Shown: positions 6,202 to 13,318 of the stretch, in pieces
Layout of the letters: each line of letters starts with the position of its first letter
Position numbering within the stretch: the stretch's first letter is position 1
From: Flavobacterium psychrophilum
GTDB lineage: Bacteria; Bacteroidota; Bacteroidia; Flavobacteriales; Flavobacteriaceae
DNA: 13,318 nucleotides
Assembly (NCBI GenBank): GCA_022730285.1
Contig: DZCQ01000016.1
Coordinates: 29,270-42,587, forward strand
Direction of reading: 5' to 3'
Program-made: the position numbers and the translations under genes
Notes under the pieces: generated by a model
Databases searched by the model: none
Told to the model about the DNA's origin: nothing
What the model saw: the letters and a program-made list of their open reading frames with translations, nothing else

Positions 6202-6942
6202 TTATTTATATTCCAACTGCTTTACTTGAAGCATTACTCTAATTATTTTATTTTTTCGTTTTTCAATATATCGGCTAGAATGGGTTGCTTTATATTTTAA
6301 AGGATTTGGCAAAATAGAGGCAATAGAAGCTGCTTCGTATTTAGTGAGGTTCTTAGCACTTTTATGAAACCAATATTGACTTGCGGCTTGTGCTCCATAT
6401 ATTCCATTTCCCATTTCGATACTGTTAAGATATACCTCCATGATACGCTCTTTACTCCAAATAAGCTCAATTAAGACAGTAAAATATGCTTCTAAAATTT
6501 TTCGGACATAACTTCTGCCTTGCCATAAAAAGACGTTTTTTGCAGTTTGTTGTGTTATTGTACTGCCACCTTTAAGTTTTTTGCCATTCAAATTACTATT
6601 AAATGCTTTGTACATAGCACTAAAATCAAATCCATTGTGAAGCAAAAAGTTACCATCTTCACTTGCTACAACAGCTTTTTGCAGATTCATAGAAATTCCA
6701 GAAATGGGAACCCAATCGTGCTTGCAAATCATTTCTTTTCCATTCGATTTTTGTTCAAAAACTCTAATAATCATTAACGGAGTATAAAAAACGGGGATGA
6801 ATCTTAAAATAAAAACTGCTAAAATTGTACTTCCAAAAAACCAAAGTAGTAGTTTTAAACCAAAACGCTTGAATTTTGCTAAAAAATTAGTAGAAGTTTT
6901 TTTAGTAGGTGTCTTAGATTTTACGGGCTTTTTTGCTGCCAT
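6202..6942 (-). CDS. mtgA: Monofunctional peptidoglycan glycosyltransferase
   Basis: The 246-residue protein polymerises lipid II into glycan strands on the outer face of the cytoplasmic membrane, without a transpeptidase domain. It has a Lys-rich cytoplasmic tail (1-28), one transmembrane helix (about 29-50), and a GT51 domain carrying the family motifs: EDGNFLLHNGFD at 95-106 with catalytic Glu95, KGGSTITQQ at 124-132, RKILE at 147-151, and KERIMEVYLNSIEMGNGIYG at 164-183, whose first part is the usual KxxIxExYLN motif. The length is normal for MtgA. The ATG at 6942 opens the Lys-rich tail. It is divergent from comEC across a 94-base palindrome-bearing spacer and convergent with the sigma operon. 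Confidence 0.95.
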   Translation of the reverse strand: MAAKKPVKSKTPTKKTSTNFLAKFKRFGLKLLLWFFGSTILAVFILRFIPVFYTPLMIIRVFEQKSNGKEMICKHDWVPISGISMNLQKAVVASEDGNFLLHNGFDFSAMYKAFNSNLNGKKLKGGSTITQQTAKNVFLWQGRSYVRKILEAYFTVLIELIWSKERIMEVYLNSIEMGNGIYGAQAASQYWFHKSAKNLTKYEAASIASILPNPLKYKATHSSRYIEKRKNKIIRVMLQVKQLEYK

Positions 6943-6972
6943 ATAATATATTTATATTCTAATATTTAAGGT

Positions 6973-6999
6973 GTAAAAATAACTATTTTTACTAGTAAA
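6973..6999. promoter_or_regulatory. Overlapping palindromes in the mtgA-comEC divergent spacer
   Basis: GTAAAAATA and TATTTTTAC (6973-6981 and 6984-6992) form a 9-base inverted repeat with a 2-base centre. It overlaps a perfect 12-base palindrome TTTACTAGTAAA (6988-6999). The result is three GTAAA/TTTAC half-sites in alternating orientation. A dimeric regulator could bind here and affect both divergent genes. AT-rich spacers can produce such symmetry by chance. Confidence 0.3.
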
Positions 7000-7036
7000 T
7001 TAAAAAATCAATTACTTTTTTAAGTATATTGCTACC

Positions 7037-9076
7037 ATGAATATAGCAAAATTTCCTTTAACTAAAATTACTCCTTTTTTTGTTTTAGGGATTTTATGTG
7101 CTTATTATCTAAATCCGAATTTATATGTATCGATAAGTTTTTTTGTACTAAATATATTATTGTTGCTGTATTTTTATGTACAAAACAAAAAGGAAATAGT
7201 ACAAAAACCTTATTTTTCGTACACTATATTTTTTTTATTCTTTTGGATAGGAATTAATACCACTCTTATCCACAACGAGTCTATAAGGGAGGAGCATTAT
7301 ACAAAATTTACAACTAATTATAGTACAATTCAAGATGTATATGTAATTTTAGACGAAAAATTAAAAACAACTCCAAAATACACCAGATATATTGCACAAG
7401 TAACACACATAGGGACCAGAAAAACAAATGGTAAAATATTACTAGCAATACAAAAAGATTCGGTTATAAATAATTTAACCATTGGAACCAAATTAAAAGT
7501 GCGTGGAGAGCTAGTTGCTAATTTTAAACCAAACAATCCAAATCAGTTTGATTATGGTAAATATTTAGAAAACAAAGGGATTTTTGCACAAGTATTTACC
7601 GTCAAAAACGCAATACATTTTGATCCGAATCCTATAAAAAATGTAAATTATTATACTTCGTATTTTAGGAATAAAATAACACAAAATTTAGAAAAAAAAG
7701 GATTTAAAAAAGAAGAATTAGCGGTAGTTTCGGCACTTATATTAGGACAACAGCAAGATATTTCGCCAGAAGTATTACAGGATTACCAATATGCAGGAGC
7801 TGTTCATATCTTATCGGTTTCTGGTTTGCATGTTGGTTTTATCCTAGTTTTTTTGACATTTATTCTTAATTTTTTACCCAAAAATAAATTTTCAAACTGG
7901 ATTAAACTTTTAGTAGTGTTATTAGGATTATGGCTTTTTGCGTTAGTTGCAGGTTTGGCACCATCGGTGGTGAGATCTACGGTAATGTTTAGTTTTGTAG
8001 CAATTGGTGTTTTTTTAAAAAGAGAAACATACATTATGCATACTTTACTAGTTTCTATGTTTTTAATTTTACTTTTTAAGCCATTGTTTTTGTTTGATAT
8101 AGGTTTTCAACTTAGTTATCTTGCATTATTTTTTATCCTTTGGCTCCAGCCAATGCTAGAAGCTTTGTGGATTCCGAAAAATAAAATTAGCGGCTATTTT
8201 TGGGACATTTTAACCGTTTCTTTTGCCGCACAAATTGGAGCAATGCCATTAAGTATTTATTATTTTCATCAATTTCCTGGATTGTTTTTTGTAACAAACT
8301 TAGTATTAATCCCTTTTTTATCAATTATTATGGTAGTAGGTGTATTGGTGTTATTGCTGGCATTCTTTAATATAATTCCTTTTTTCTTGATGTATATTTT
8401 GCAACAAAGTATTGCAATAATGAATGCATTTATTAAGTACATTGCCTCAATAGAAGCGTTTGTAATTAGCAATATTCCATTAAGTTTCAGTTTGCTAATT
8501 GCCTCTTATGGTGTGCTATTTACGTGGGTTTTCTGGATCAAGAAGCCAAGTTTTTACAAAGCAATACTTGCACTAGTAAGTATTCTTCTATTTCAAATTT
8601 TATATATTTCTAGCCAATGGTCTGAACAAAGAAAACAAGATTTAATAGTGTTTAATATAAAAAACAATACCGTAATTGGCGAGCGTTTAGGTAAAAATAT
8701 AACTTTATATAGTTTAAAAGATATTCCAAAAAACAGTTTTGAAGAAAAAACATTACAGAATTATGCAACTGCAAATTTCTGTACAATTACTAGCACCAAA
8801 CCACTGCAAAATGTTTTGCTTTTTGGTGATAAAAAAATACTAATTATAGACTCTTCCAGTATTACTATCCCAAGAGAAAATCCAGATATTGTTCTTTTAA
8901 TAGAATCCCCAAAAATAAACCTAGATAGACTTATTGCACAATGGAGACCTCGACAAATTATTGCGGGAAGCACTAATTATAAAAGTTATATAAAAAGATG
9001 GGAGCAAACTTGTAAACATAAAAATATCCCTTTTCATAGTATTTACGAAAAGGGATATTATAAAATTTCTGATTAA
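7037..9076 (+). CDS. comEC: ComEC/Rec2-family DNA-uptake channel
   Basis: The 679-residue polytopic membrane protein is of the type that carries single-stranded DNA across the inner membrane during transformation. Hydrophobic helices lie near 11-25, 32-48 and 62-76. Residues about 85-195 form the soluble OB-like DUF4131 region, ending in PNQFDYGKYLENKGI (168-182). The Competence domain starts at about 228 with ALILGQQQDIS and includes the family signature AVHILSVSGLHVG (255-267), AGLAPSVVRSTVMF (305-318) and GFQLSYLALFFILW further on. The C-terminal part lacks the HxHxDH signature of the metallo-beta-lactamase domain present in longer ComEC proteins. It keeps only a degenerate end (IVLLIESPKINLDRLI), which I recall as common in Bacteroidota. 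The ATG at 7037 is the first in frame; no clear Shine-Dalgarno site is present. Confidence 0.93.
   Translation: MNIAKFPLTKITPFFVLGILCAYYLNPNLYVSISFFVLNILLLLYFYVQNKKEIVQKPYFSYTIFFLFFWIGINTTLIHNESIREEHYTKFTTNYSTIQDVYVILDEKLKTTPKYTRYIAQVTHIGTRKTNGKILLAIQKDSVINNLTIGTKLKVRGELVANFKPNNPNQFDYGKYLENKGIFAQVFTVKNAIHFDPNPIKNVNYYTSYFRNKITQNLEKKGFKKEELAVVSALILGQQQDISPEVLQDYQYAGAVHILSVSGLHVGFILVFLTFILNFLPKNKFSNWIKLLVVLLGLWLFALVAGLAPSVVRSTVMFSFVAIGVFLKRETYIMHTLLVSMFLILLFKPLFLFDIGFQLSYLALFFILWLQPMLEALWIPKNKISGYFWDILTVSFAAQIGAMPLSIYYFHQFPGLFFVTNLVLIPFLSIIMVVGVLVLLLAFFNIIPFFLMYILQQSIAIMNAFIKYIASIEAFVISNIPLSFSLLIASYGVLFTWVFWIKKPSFYKAILALVSILLFQILYISSQWSEQRKQDLIVFNIKNNTVIGERLGKNITLYSLKDIPKNSFEEKTLQNYATANFCTITSTKPLQNVLLFGDKKILIIDSSSITIPRENPDIVLLIESPKINLDRLIAQWRPRQIIAGSTNYKSYIKRWEQTCKHKNIPFHSIYEKGYYKISD
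9023..9059 (-). terminator. Strong intrinsic terminator of the minus-strand peptide operon, inside comEC
   Basis: There is a perfect 13-base inverted repeat: AATATCCCTTTTC (9023-9035) and GAAAAGGGATATT (9047-9059) around an 11-base loop. On the minus strand the second arm runs into TTTTTATG, giving a T-tract; on the plus strand no T-tract follows. It therefore most likely terminates transcripts of the thioredoxin/POT operon, 57 bases after the thioredoxin stop. The stem is entirely inside the last codons of comEC. Confidence 0.65.
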
Positions 9077-9082
9077 AAGAGA

Positions 9083-9114
9083 GCTAAAAAACTATATTAA
9101 AAGTTCAATTTAGC
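9083..9114. terminator. Weak hairpin between convergent comEC and thioredoxin genes
   Basis: GCTAAA (9083-9088) pairs with TTTAGC (9109-9114), and AACT (9090-9093) with AGTT (9102-9105), giving an interrupted stem in the 39-base intergenic gap. Neither side has a long T-tract immediately after it. It could help end comEC transcription, but it is much weaker than the hairpin at 9023-9059. Confidence 0.3.
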
Positions 9115-9115
9115 A

Positions 9116-9571
9116 TTATTTTAAATCCTGCAACAGTTCCTCAGGTGTTCTATATCCTACAAGAGCTGGCTGCAAATTTCCTTTTTTGTCTATTACATAC
9201 ATAGAAGGATATCCTTGTACTCTAAGTAATCTAGTAAAATCATGTGCGCTATTACGCCCTTTCCTAGTTGCATCATAGCCTAGATTTGTGTAAGTAACTC
9301 CTTGATATGTTATACTAGAATTACCTTCCGCATTAAATTTTACTGCATAATAGTTTTTTGATATATAATCTACAACCGCAACATCGTGAAATGTGTTTTT
9401 GTCTAGCATTTTGCAAGGTCCACACCAATCTGTGTAAACATCCATAAAAATAGGTTTTGGTGTTTTCTTTTGTTTTGCTAATGCCTCATCAAGTGTCATC
9501 CACTTAATTTCTTGTGCTTGTAGTGCCAAGGTTCCAATGGTAAGGAACAGAAATAAAAATATTTTTTTCAT
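9116..9571 (-). CDS. Exported thioredoxin-like protein
   Basis: The 151-residue protein has a signal peptide (MKKIFLFLFLTIGTLALQAQ, cleavage near residue 20), a thioredoxin fold with the redox motif WCGPC at 49-53 and the cis-proline in GYPSMYV (Pro122). The class resembles thioredoxin_7/DUF255-like periplasmic thioredoxins of Bacteroidota; a role as periplasmic disulfide reductase is inferred. I placed the start at the ATG at 9571. A TTG six codons upstream would only prefix residues before the natural signal-peptide start. It is the last gene of the minus-strand operon, 36 bases after the preceding POT gene, and is followed by the hairpins at 9083-9114 and 9023-9059. Confidence 0.88.
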   Translation of the reverse strand: MKKIFLFLFLTIGTLALQAQEIKWMTLDEALAKQKKTPKPIFMDVYTDWCGPCKMLDKNTFHDVAVVDYISKNYYAVKFNAEGNSSITYQGVTYTNLGYDATRKGRNSAHDFTRLLRVQGYPSMYVIDKKGNLQPALVGYRTPEELLQDLK

Positions 9572-9607
9572 AAGATTTTTATAATACAAATAGCAAAAAC
9601 AATGCCA

Positions 9608-11380
9608 TTAACGTACTCCGTGCATTAATTTTTTGACAACAGGAGTCAATAACATAATTATTATTCCTAAACCAATTGGTATTAAAGTAAATATTAAGAA
9701 AAATGTAGTCATGGAATATTGTGCAGTAATTTCATCAATCATACCACCCATAGTTCCAGCAATTTTATTCCCTATTGCAATAGCAAGATACCATACTCCA
9801 AACATAATCGCTATCATTCTGCCAGGAACTAATTTACTAACATAAGACAGTCCTACTGGCGAAATAAACAACTCTCCCATTGTATGAAAAAAGTAGGCTA
9901 GAACTAGCCATATTAAACTTACCGAAGCAACCTTAGCTCCAGCGGGAATACTATTAGAGCCAAAAGCTAATACGGCAAACCCAAGCCCTAATAAAATCAT
10001 ACCAAATCCATTTTTAATAGTTGCACTAGGATTGTATTTGCTTTCCCATAATTTTGAAACTAATGGAGCAAAAGTGATTATAAATAAAGAATTTAAAACC
10101 CCAAACCACGTTGCTGGAATTTCAGATTTTTCCTCTAAATATTGTGCTTTCAACATATAAATAACTATTCCCCATATTATTACAAAACCTATTGCTAAAA
10201 ATATGTTTCCAAGAGGAAATTTTTTAAAGGTTTGCTGAAAAAGTTTTATAAGTACATAGGTTATAATAACTAAAGGAATTACTGTAATAAGAGTGTTTAC
10301 AATATTAAAATAAAGTTTGTGTTCGCCAGATAAAACTCTTTGTGTATAATCTTTTGCAAAAATAGTCATAGAACCGCCTGCTTGCTCGAAAGATGCCCAA
10401 AAGAAAACCGTTATAAATGCTAGTATTACTACTGAAATCATTCTGTCGCGTAGAACTGGGGCATATTGTAAAATTCGTTTAATTAATATAAAAACAAATA
10501 AAGCCAATGCTGTCATAATTGCAAAATTTTCTCCACTTATCACTTTTGAAAATAGAGAAATTTTAAAATCGAATAAATTAAATTGTGTTATTTTTGAAAC
10601 CGGATCGTTGATAACCCAAGACAACCCAAGCAAACTCACAATTGCTATAATTATTAAATCAAATTTAGAAAAAGGATTTCTGCTGGCATCTTCGTCTGTA
10701 TCTGTGGCTAAGTTCGCATCTTCTTTCACTGGTTTCAGTCCTATTTCTCCAAAAATATTTTGGGTAAAATAAAATTGCAACATTCCTACAAACATAAATA
10801 TTCCTGCAAGTCCAAATCCATAGCTCCACCCCCAATTAGGACTTTCGCCAATATACCCACATAGTAACATGCCTAAAAATGCCCCCGCATTAACTCCCAT
10901 GTAAAAAATGGTATAAGCTCCGTCTTTTTTATCTTGATGATTTTTGTATATGTGTGCCACAATAGAAGTCATATTTGGTTTAAAAAAACCATTTCCGATA
11001 ACTAATAACCCTAAGCCTATGTACATAAATATATGATCAATTTCTATTGCCATAGACAGGTGTCCAAGTGTCATTAAGGTAGCACCAACTACAACTGCCC
11101 ATCTATATCCTATTATTTTGTCGGCAATATATCCTCCTAAAATAGGTGTTAAATATGCCAAAGAGGTATAAGAGCCATATATAGCCATTGCTTGTTCTCT
11201 TGGCCAACCCCAACCTGGATTATCTCCCATTATAGAAGATGTTAAAAATAACACTAGTAAGGCTCGCATACCATAGTAAGAAAAACGTTCCCACATTTCG
11301 GTAAAAAACAAAACAAATAATCCTGCTGGATGCCCTAGCACATTCGATTTAAAGAAACTGTCTGTTGTAGTTTGATTCAT
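9608..11380 (-). CDS. POT-family proton-coupled di/tripeptide transporter (590 residues)
   Basis: This is an MFS-fold transporter of the POT/PTR2 family in the inner membrane. The proton-coupling motif ExxERFxYYG is complete at 28-37 (EMWERFSYYG). GGYIADKIIGYRW follows at 82-94, FFKPNMTSIV at 132-141, and the second family signature FYMGVNAGAFLG at 159-170. FEQAGGSMTIFAKD (331-344) carries the conserved Glu-Gln of the central helices. Compared with its neighbour it has a long acidic cytoplasmic segment near 215-240 and extra hydrophobic segments up to about 300, explaining its length. It starts 22 bases after the other POT gene and shares an operon with a dipeptidyl peptidase, so the likely substrate is small peptides released by that enzyme. 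Confidence 0.93.
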   Translation of the reverse strand: MNQTTTDSFFKSNVLGHPAGLFVLFFTEMWERFSYYGMRALLVLFLTSSIMGDNPGWGWPREQAMAIYGSYTSLAYLTPILGGYIADKIIGYRWAVVVGATLMTLGHLSMAIEIDHIFMYIGLGLLVIGNGFFKPNMTSIVAHIYKNHQDKKDGAYTIFYMGVNAGAFLGMLLCGYIGESPNWGWSYGFGLAGIFMFVGMLQFYFTQNIFGEIGLKPVKEDANLATDTDEDASRNPFSKFDLIIIAIVSLLGLSWVINDPVSKITQFNLFDFKISLFSKVISGENFAIMTALALFVFILIKRILQYAPVLRDRMISVVILAFITVFFWASFEQAGGSMTIFAKDYTQRVLSGEHKLYFNIVNTLITVIPLVIITYVLIKLFQQTFKKFPLGNIFLAIGFVIIWGIVIYMLKAQYLEEKSEIPATWFGVLNSLFIITFAPLVSKLWESKYNPSATIKNGFGMILLGLGFAVLAFGSNSIPAGAKVASVSLIWLVLAYFFHTMGELFISPVGLSYVSKLVPGRMIAIMFGVWYLAIAIGNKIAGTMGGMIDEITAQYSMTTFFLIFTLIPIGLGIIIMLLTPVVKKLMHGVR

Positions 11381-11402
11381 ATATAAAATTTTAAATTGTT
11401 TT

Positions 11403-12893
11403 TTATTTAACTTCTTGCATTAATTTTTTAATAAATGGGGATAGTGCAATTAGTATAATTCCTGCAATTCCTGCATAAATAGCTAGCTGGTAATACCCGT
11501 CTGTGTAAGATTGTAATTTAGACATTAAAGTAGTCCCTGTATTAGCTTTTGACATTGCCGCCCCTAGTTTTCCAGCAGCTAACTGTCCGAAAGCACTAGC
11601 TAGAAACCACAATCCCATCATCATACCAAATAGCTTTTTTGGAGATAATTTGGTAATGATAGACATCCCTATTGGACCTAAACAAAGTTCCCCAATTGTT
11701 GTTACGAAATATGCTAAAGTAAAAATATTTAAAGAGGTAATTCCTCTTGAATTTGCAAAAAACTTTGTGTAATAAAAAATATAAAAAGAGGCAGAAAGAA
11801 ATAAAAATCCTATGCCAAATTTTAATAATGTGCTTGGTTCTAATTTTATCTTAGCCAACCATAACCATAATAGTCCTATTAATGGGCTTAAAATTATTAC
11901 AAATAAAGTATTAGAACTGTTATTAACCGCATTAGGATCGATGGTGAATCCTAGCAATTTATCGGTTAAATTGTCTTTTGCAAATAAGGACAAAGAACCA
12001 CCACTTTGCTCATAAATTGCATTAAATAAAAAATAGAAAAATATAAATAAAAAGGCAGCAATTAGTTTTTTCTGCAAATTTATGTGGTTTAATTTTACCA
12101 TTTCAAATATAAAATAAGAAAGTGCAATTACGCCGATGGTGTACATAAAATAATCGGTGTAATCTGTATCTTTTACCATTATAAATATAAAAGGAATACT
12201 TAATAGAGAACCTATATACACAGAAATTTCTCTTATTCTTCTTTTAGATTTAGGTAAATTAAATAAAGGCGAATTCCCTATTGGCCCTAGATTTTTTTTG
12301 GTATAATAAAAGGTAACCACACCTATAATCATTACAATTGCAGTTGCAAGAAAGCAAAGTTTCCAAGAATAAAATTTTCCTAAATAAATACACAAAATGC
12401 CTCCTAAAAAACCTCCAATATTAATTCCCGCATAAAACATTCCGTATCCAGCATCTCTCCTATTGTCTTTTTCGCTATACAATTCTCCAACCATAGAGGA
12501 AATATTTGGTTTAAAAAAACCAGTGCCTATAATAGAAAAAGCAATTCCGTAATAAAACATTTCTGTTGGAGAAAAAGCCAACAGAAGATTTCCTAAAATC
12601 ATTACAATTCCACCAAAAAACAACGATTTTTTAAACCCTAAAATTTTATCTGCAAAAATTCCACCTATAAATGTAAATGCATAAACAAAAGCCTGAATAG
12701 CACCATATTGTAAACTAGCAGACTCCTCTTTTAAGAAAAGTTCTTCGGTCATAAAAAACACCAAAACACCTCTCATTCCATAAAAACAAAACCGTTCCCA
12801 CATTTCGACCATAAATAACGACCATAATTGTTTTGGATATTTACCTTCAAAATTTTGAATTTGTTCTATTGTAATGGATTGAGGAGAATTCAT
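11403..12893 (-). CDS. POT-family proton-coupled di/tripeptide transporter (496 residues)
   Basis: This is a second POT/PTR2 family permease, of compact length. The first motif reads EMWERFCFYG (30-39), so the first aromatic of the usual YY pair is Phe. It also has GGIFADKILGFKKS (77-90), GTGFFKPNISSMVGELY (123-139) and FYAGINIGGFLG (153-164). A YEQSGGSLSLFAKD segment matches the corresponding segment of the paralogue. It begins eight bases after the S9 peptidase stop, so it is almost certainly co-transcribed with it. The two POT genes are clearly diverged paralogues and may differ in peptide length or side-chain preference; this is inferred, not shown. Confidence 0.93.
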   Translation of the reverse strand: MNSPQSITIEQIQNFEGKYPKQLWSLFMVEMWERFCFYGMRGVLVFFMTEELFLKEESASLQYGAIQAFVYAFTFIGGIFADKILGFKKSLFFGGIVMILGNLLLAFSPTEMFYYGIAFSIIGTGFFKPNISSMVGELYSEKDNRRDAGYGMFYAGINIGGFLGGILCIYLGKFYSWKLCFLATAIVMIIGVVTFYYTKKNLGPIGNSPLFNLPKSKRRIREISVYIGSLLSIPFIFIMVKDTDYTDYFMYTIGVIALSYFIFEMVKLNHINLQKKLIAAFLFIFFYFLFNAIYEQSGGSLSLFAKDNLTDKLLGFTIDPNAVNNSSNTLFVIILSPLIGLLWLWLAKIKLEPSTLLKFGIGFLFLSASFYIFYYTKFFANSRGITSLNIFTLAYFVTTIGELCLGPIGMSIITKLSPKKLFGMMMGLWFLASAFGQLAAGKLGAAMSKANTGTTLMSKLQSYTDGYYQLAIYAGIAGIILIALSPFIKKLMQEVK

Positions 12894-12901
12894 ATAGTTA
12901 T

Positions 12902-13318
12902 TTATAATTTTTCTTTAATAAAGTTGGTCATTTTTGTGTATAGTTGAAGCCTTGTTTTTCCGCCATAAATACCATGATTTTTGTCTGGATAAATAGCCCA
13001 ATCAAATTGCTTGTTTACTTGTACTAAAGATTCTATCATTCGCATGGAGTTTTGTACATGTACATTGTCATCAGCAGTACCGTGTATTAGTAAAAAATTG
13101 CCATTTAATTTAGTAACATAATTAATTGGAGAATTCATATCATATCCAGAAGGGTTTTCCTGAGGAGTTTGCATATATCTTTCGGTATAAATACTGTCAT
13201 AAAAACGCCAGTTGGTTACGGGTGCTACCGAAATTGCTGTTTTAAAAACAGTATTGCCTTGAAGAATACAATTTGCTGACATAAATCCGCCATAACTCCA
13301 GCCAAAAATTCCTATTCT
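12902..13318 (-). CDS. S9-family dipeptidyl peptidase (DPP IV-like), C-terminal part (partial)
   Basis: The frame runs in from the right edge; 138 residues are visible. All three catalytic residues of the alpha/beta-hydrolase domain are present: Ser in GWSYGG (visible residue 8, encoded near 13297), Asp in HGTADDNVH (about 83) and His in DKNHGIYGG (about 115). This spacing and the HGTADDNVH sequence closely resemble DPP IV (family S9B), which removes Xaa-Pro dipeptides from peptide N-termini. The ATG at 13280-13282 is internal, because the catalytic GWSYGG motif lies upstream of it. The protein is probably periplasmic, but the signal peptide and beta-propeller are outside the window. It is followed after eight bases by POT genes that could import its products. 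Confidence 0.93.
   Translation of the reverse strand, partial: RIGIFGWSYGGFMSANCILQGNTVFKTAISVAPVTNWRFYDSIYTERYMQTPQENPSGYDMNSPINYVTKLNGNFLLIHGTADDNVHVQNSMRMIESLVQVNKQFDWAIYPDKNHGIYGGKTRLQLYTKMTNFIKEKL

Noticed and set aside
7330..8973. Minus-strand open frames opposite comEC
   Set aside because: All are short, without motifs, and explained as antisense shadows of an AT-rich membrane-protein gene.
9572..9589. TTG start six codons before the thioredoxin ATG
   Set aside because: The ATG at 9571 gives a standard MKK-type signal peptide; the extra residues add nothing family-like.
13280..13282. ATG as the start of a 126-residue protein at the right end
   Set aside because: The frame continues upstream to the window edge and encodes the catalytic GWSYGG motif, so this ATG is an internal methionine of the S9 peptidase.
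1..13318. CRISPR array, tRNA, rRNA, transposase or phage genes
   Set aside because: No regularly spaced repeats, cloverleaf-like segments, rRNA-like sequence or recombinase motifs were found on reading both strands by eye; covariance-model searches were not possible.

Overview
The window comes from the chromosome of an AT-rich member of the Bacteroidota, most likely a flavobacterium. This rests on the low GC content, the near absence of Shine-Dalgarno sites, a TAnnTTTG-type promoter element, an 'LASC' lipoprotein ending in a KDDNND-type leader, a PKD-domain outer-membrane protein, and an S9 dipeptidyl peptidase next to POT transporters. No rRNA, tRNA, CRISPR array, complete insertion sequence or phage gene was seen.

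Positions 1-5983 hold a signalling-type island. On the minus strand, a PKD-domain protein with a C-terminal beta-barrel (1284-3242) is followed three bases later by a secreted TPR protein of the kind that normally ends in a CHAT protease domain (1-1280, cut by the left edge). Upstream of that pair, and separated from it by a clear hairpin terminator, is a lipoprotein of unknown function (3443-4423). Divergent from the lipoprotein, on the plus strand, are an ECF sigma factor (4673-5254) and a membrane-anchored TPR anti-sigma-like protein (5258-5983). The spacer between lipoprotein and sigma gene contains two copies of a bipartite motif, AAGGGTAAC-N15-TTGATRTAA, both reading toward the minus strand. 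One copy lies just upstream of the lipoprotein. The other lies just upstream of a 21-codon ORF (4512-4577) for a strongly cationic, amphipathic peptide. I infer that the sigma factor may drive these two genes, and that the anti-sigma protein and the secreted CHAT-type protein may act in the same envelope circuit. This is the part of the window most likely to be undescribed.

Positions 5984-9076 are housekeeping: mtgA (peptidoglycan glycosyltransferase, minus) and comEC (DNA-uptake channel, plus) diverge from a 94-base spacer carrying overlapping palindromes.

Positions 9116-13318 are a minus-strand peptide-utilisation operon, read from the right edge: a dipeptidyl-peptidase-IV-like S9 peptidase (partial), two POT-family peptide transporters, and an exported thioredoxin-like protein. 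The peptidase would release di- and tripeptides that the POT proteins import. The strongest terminator for this operon lies inside the 3' end of the convergent comEC.
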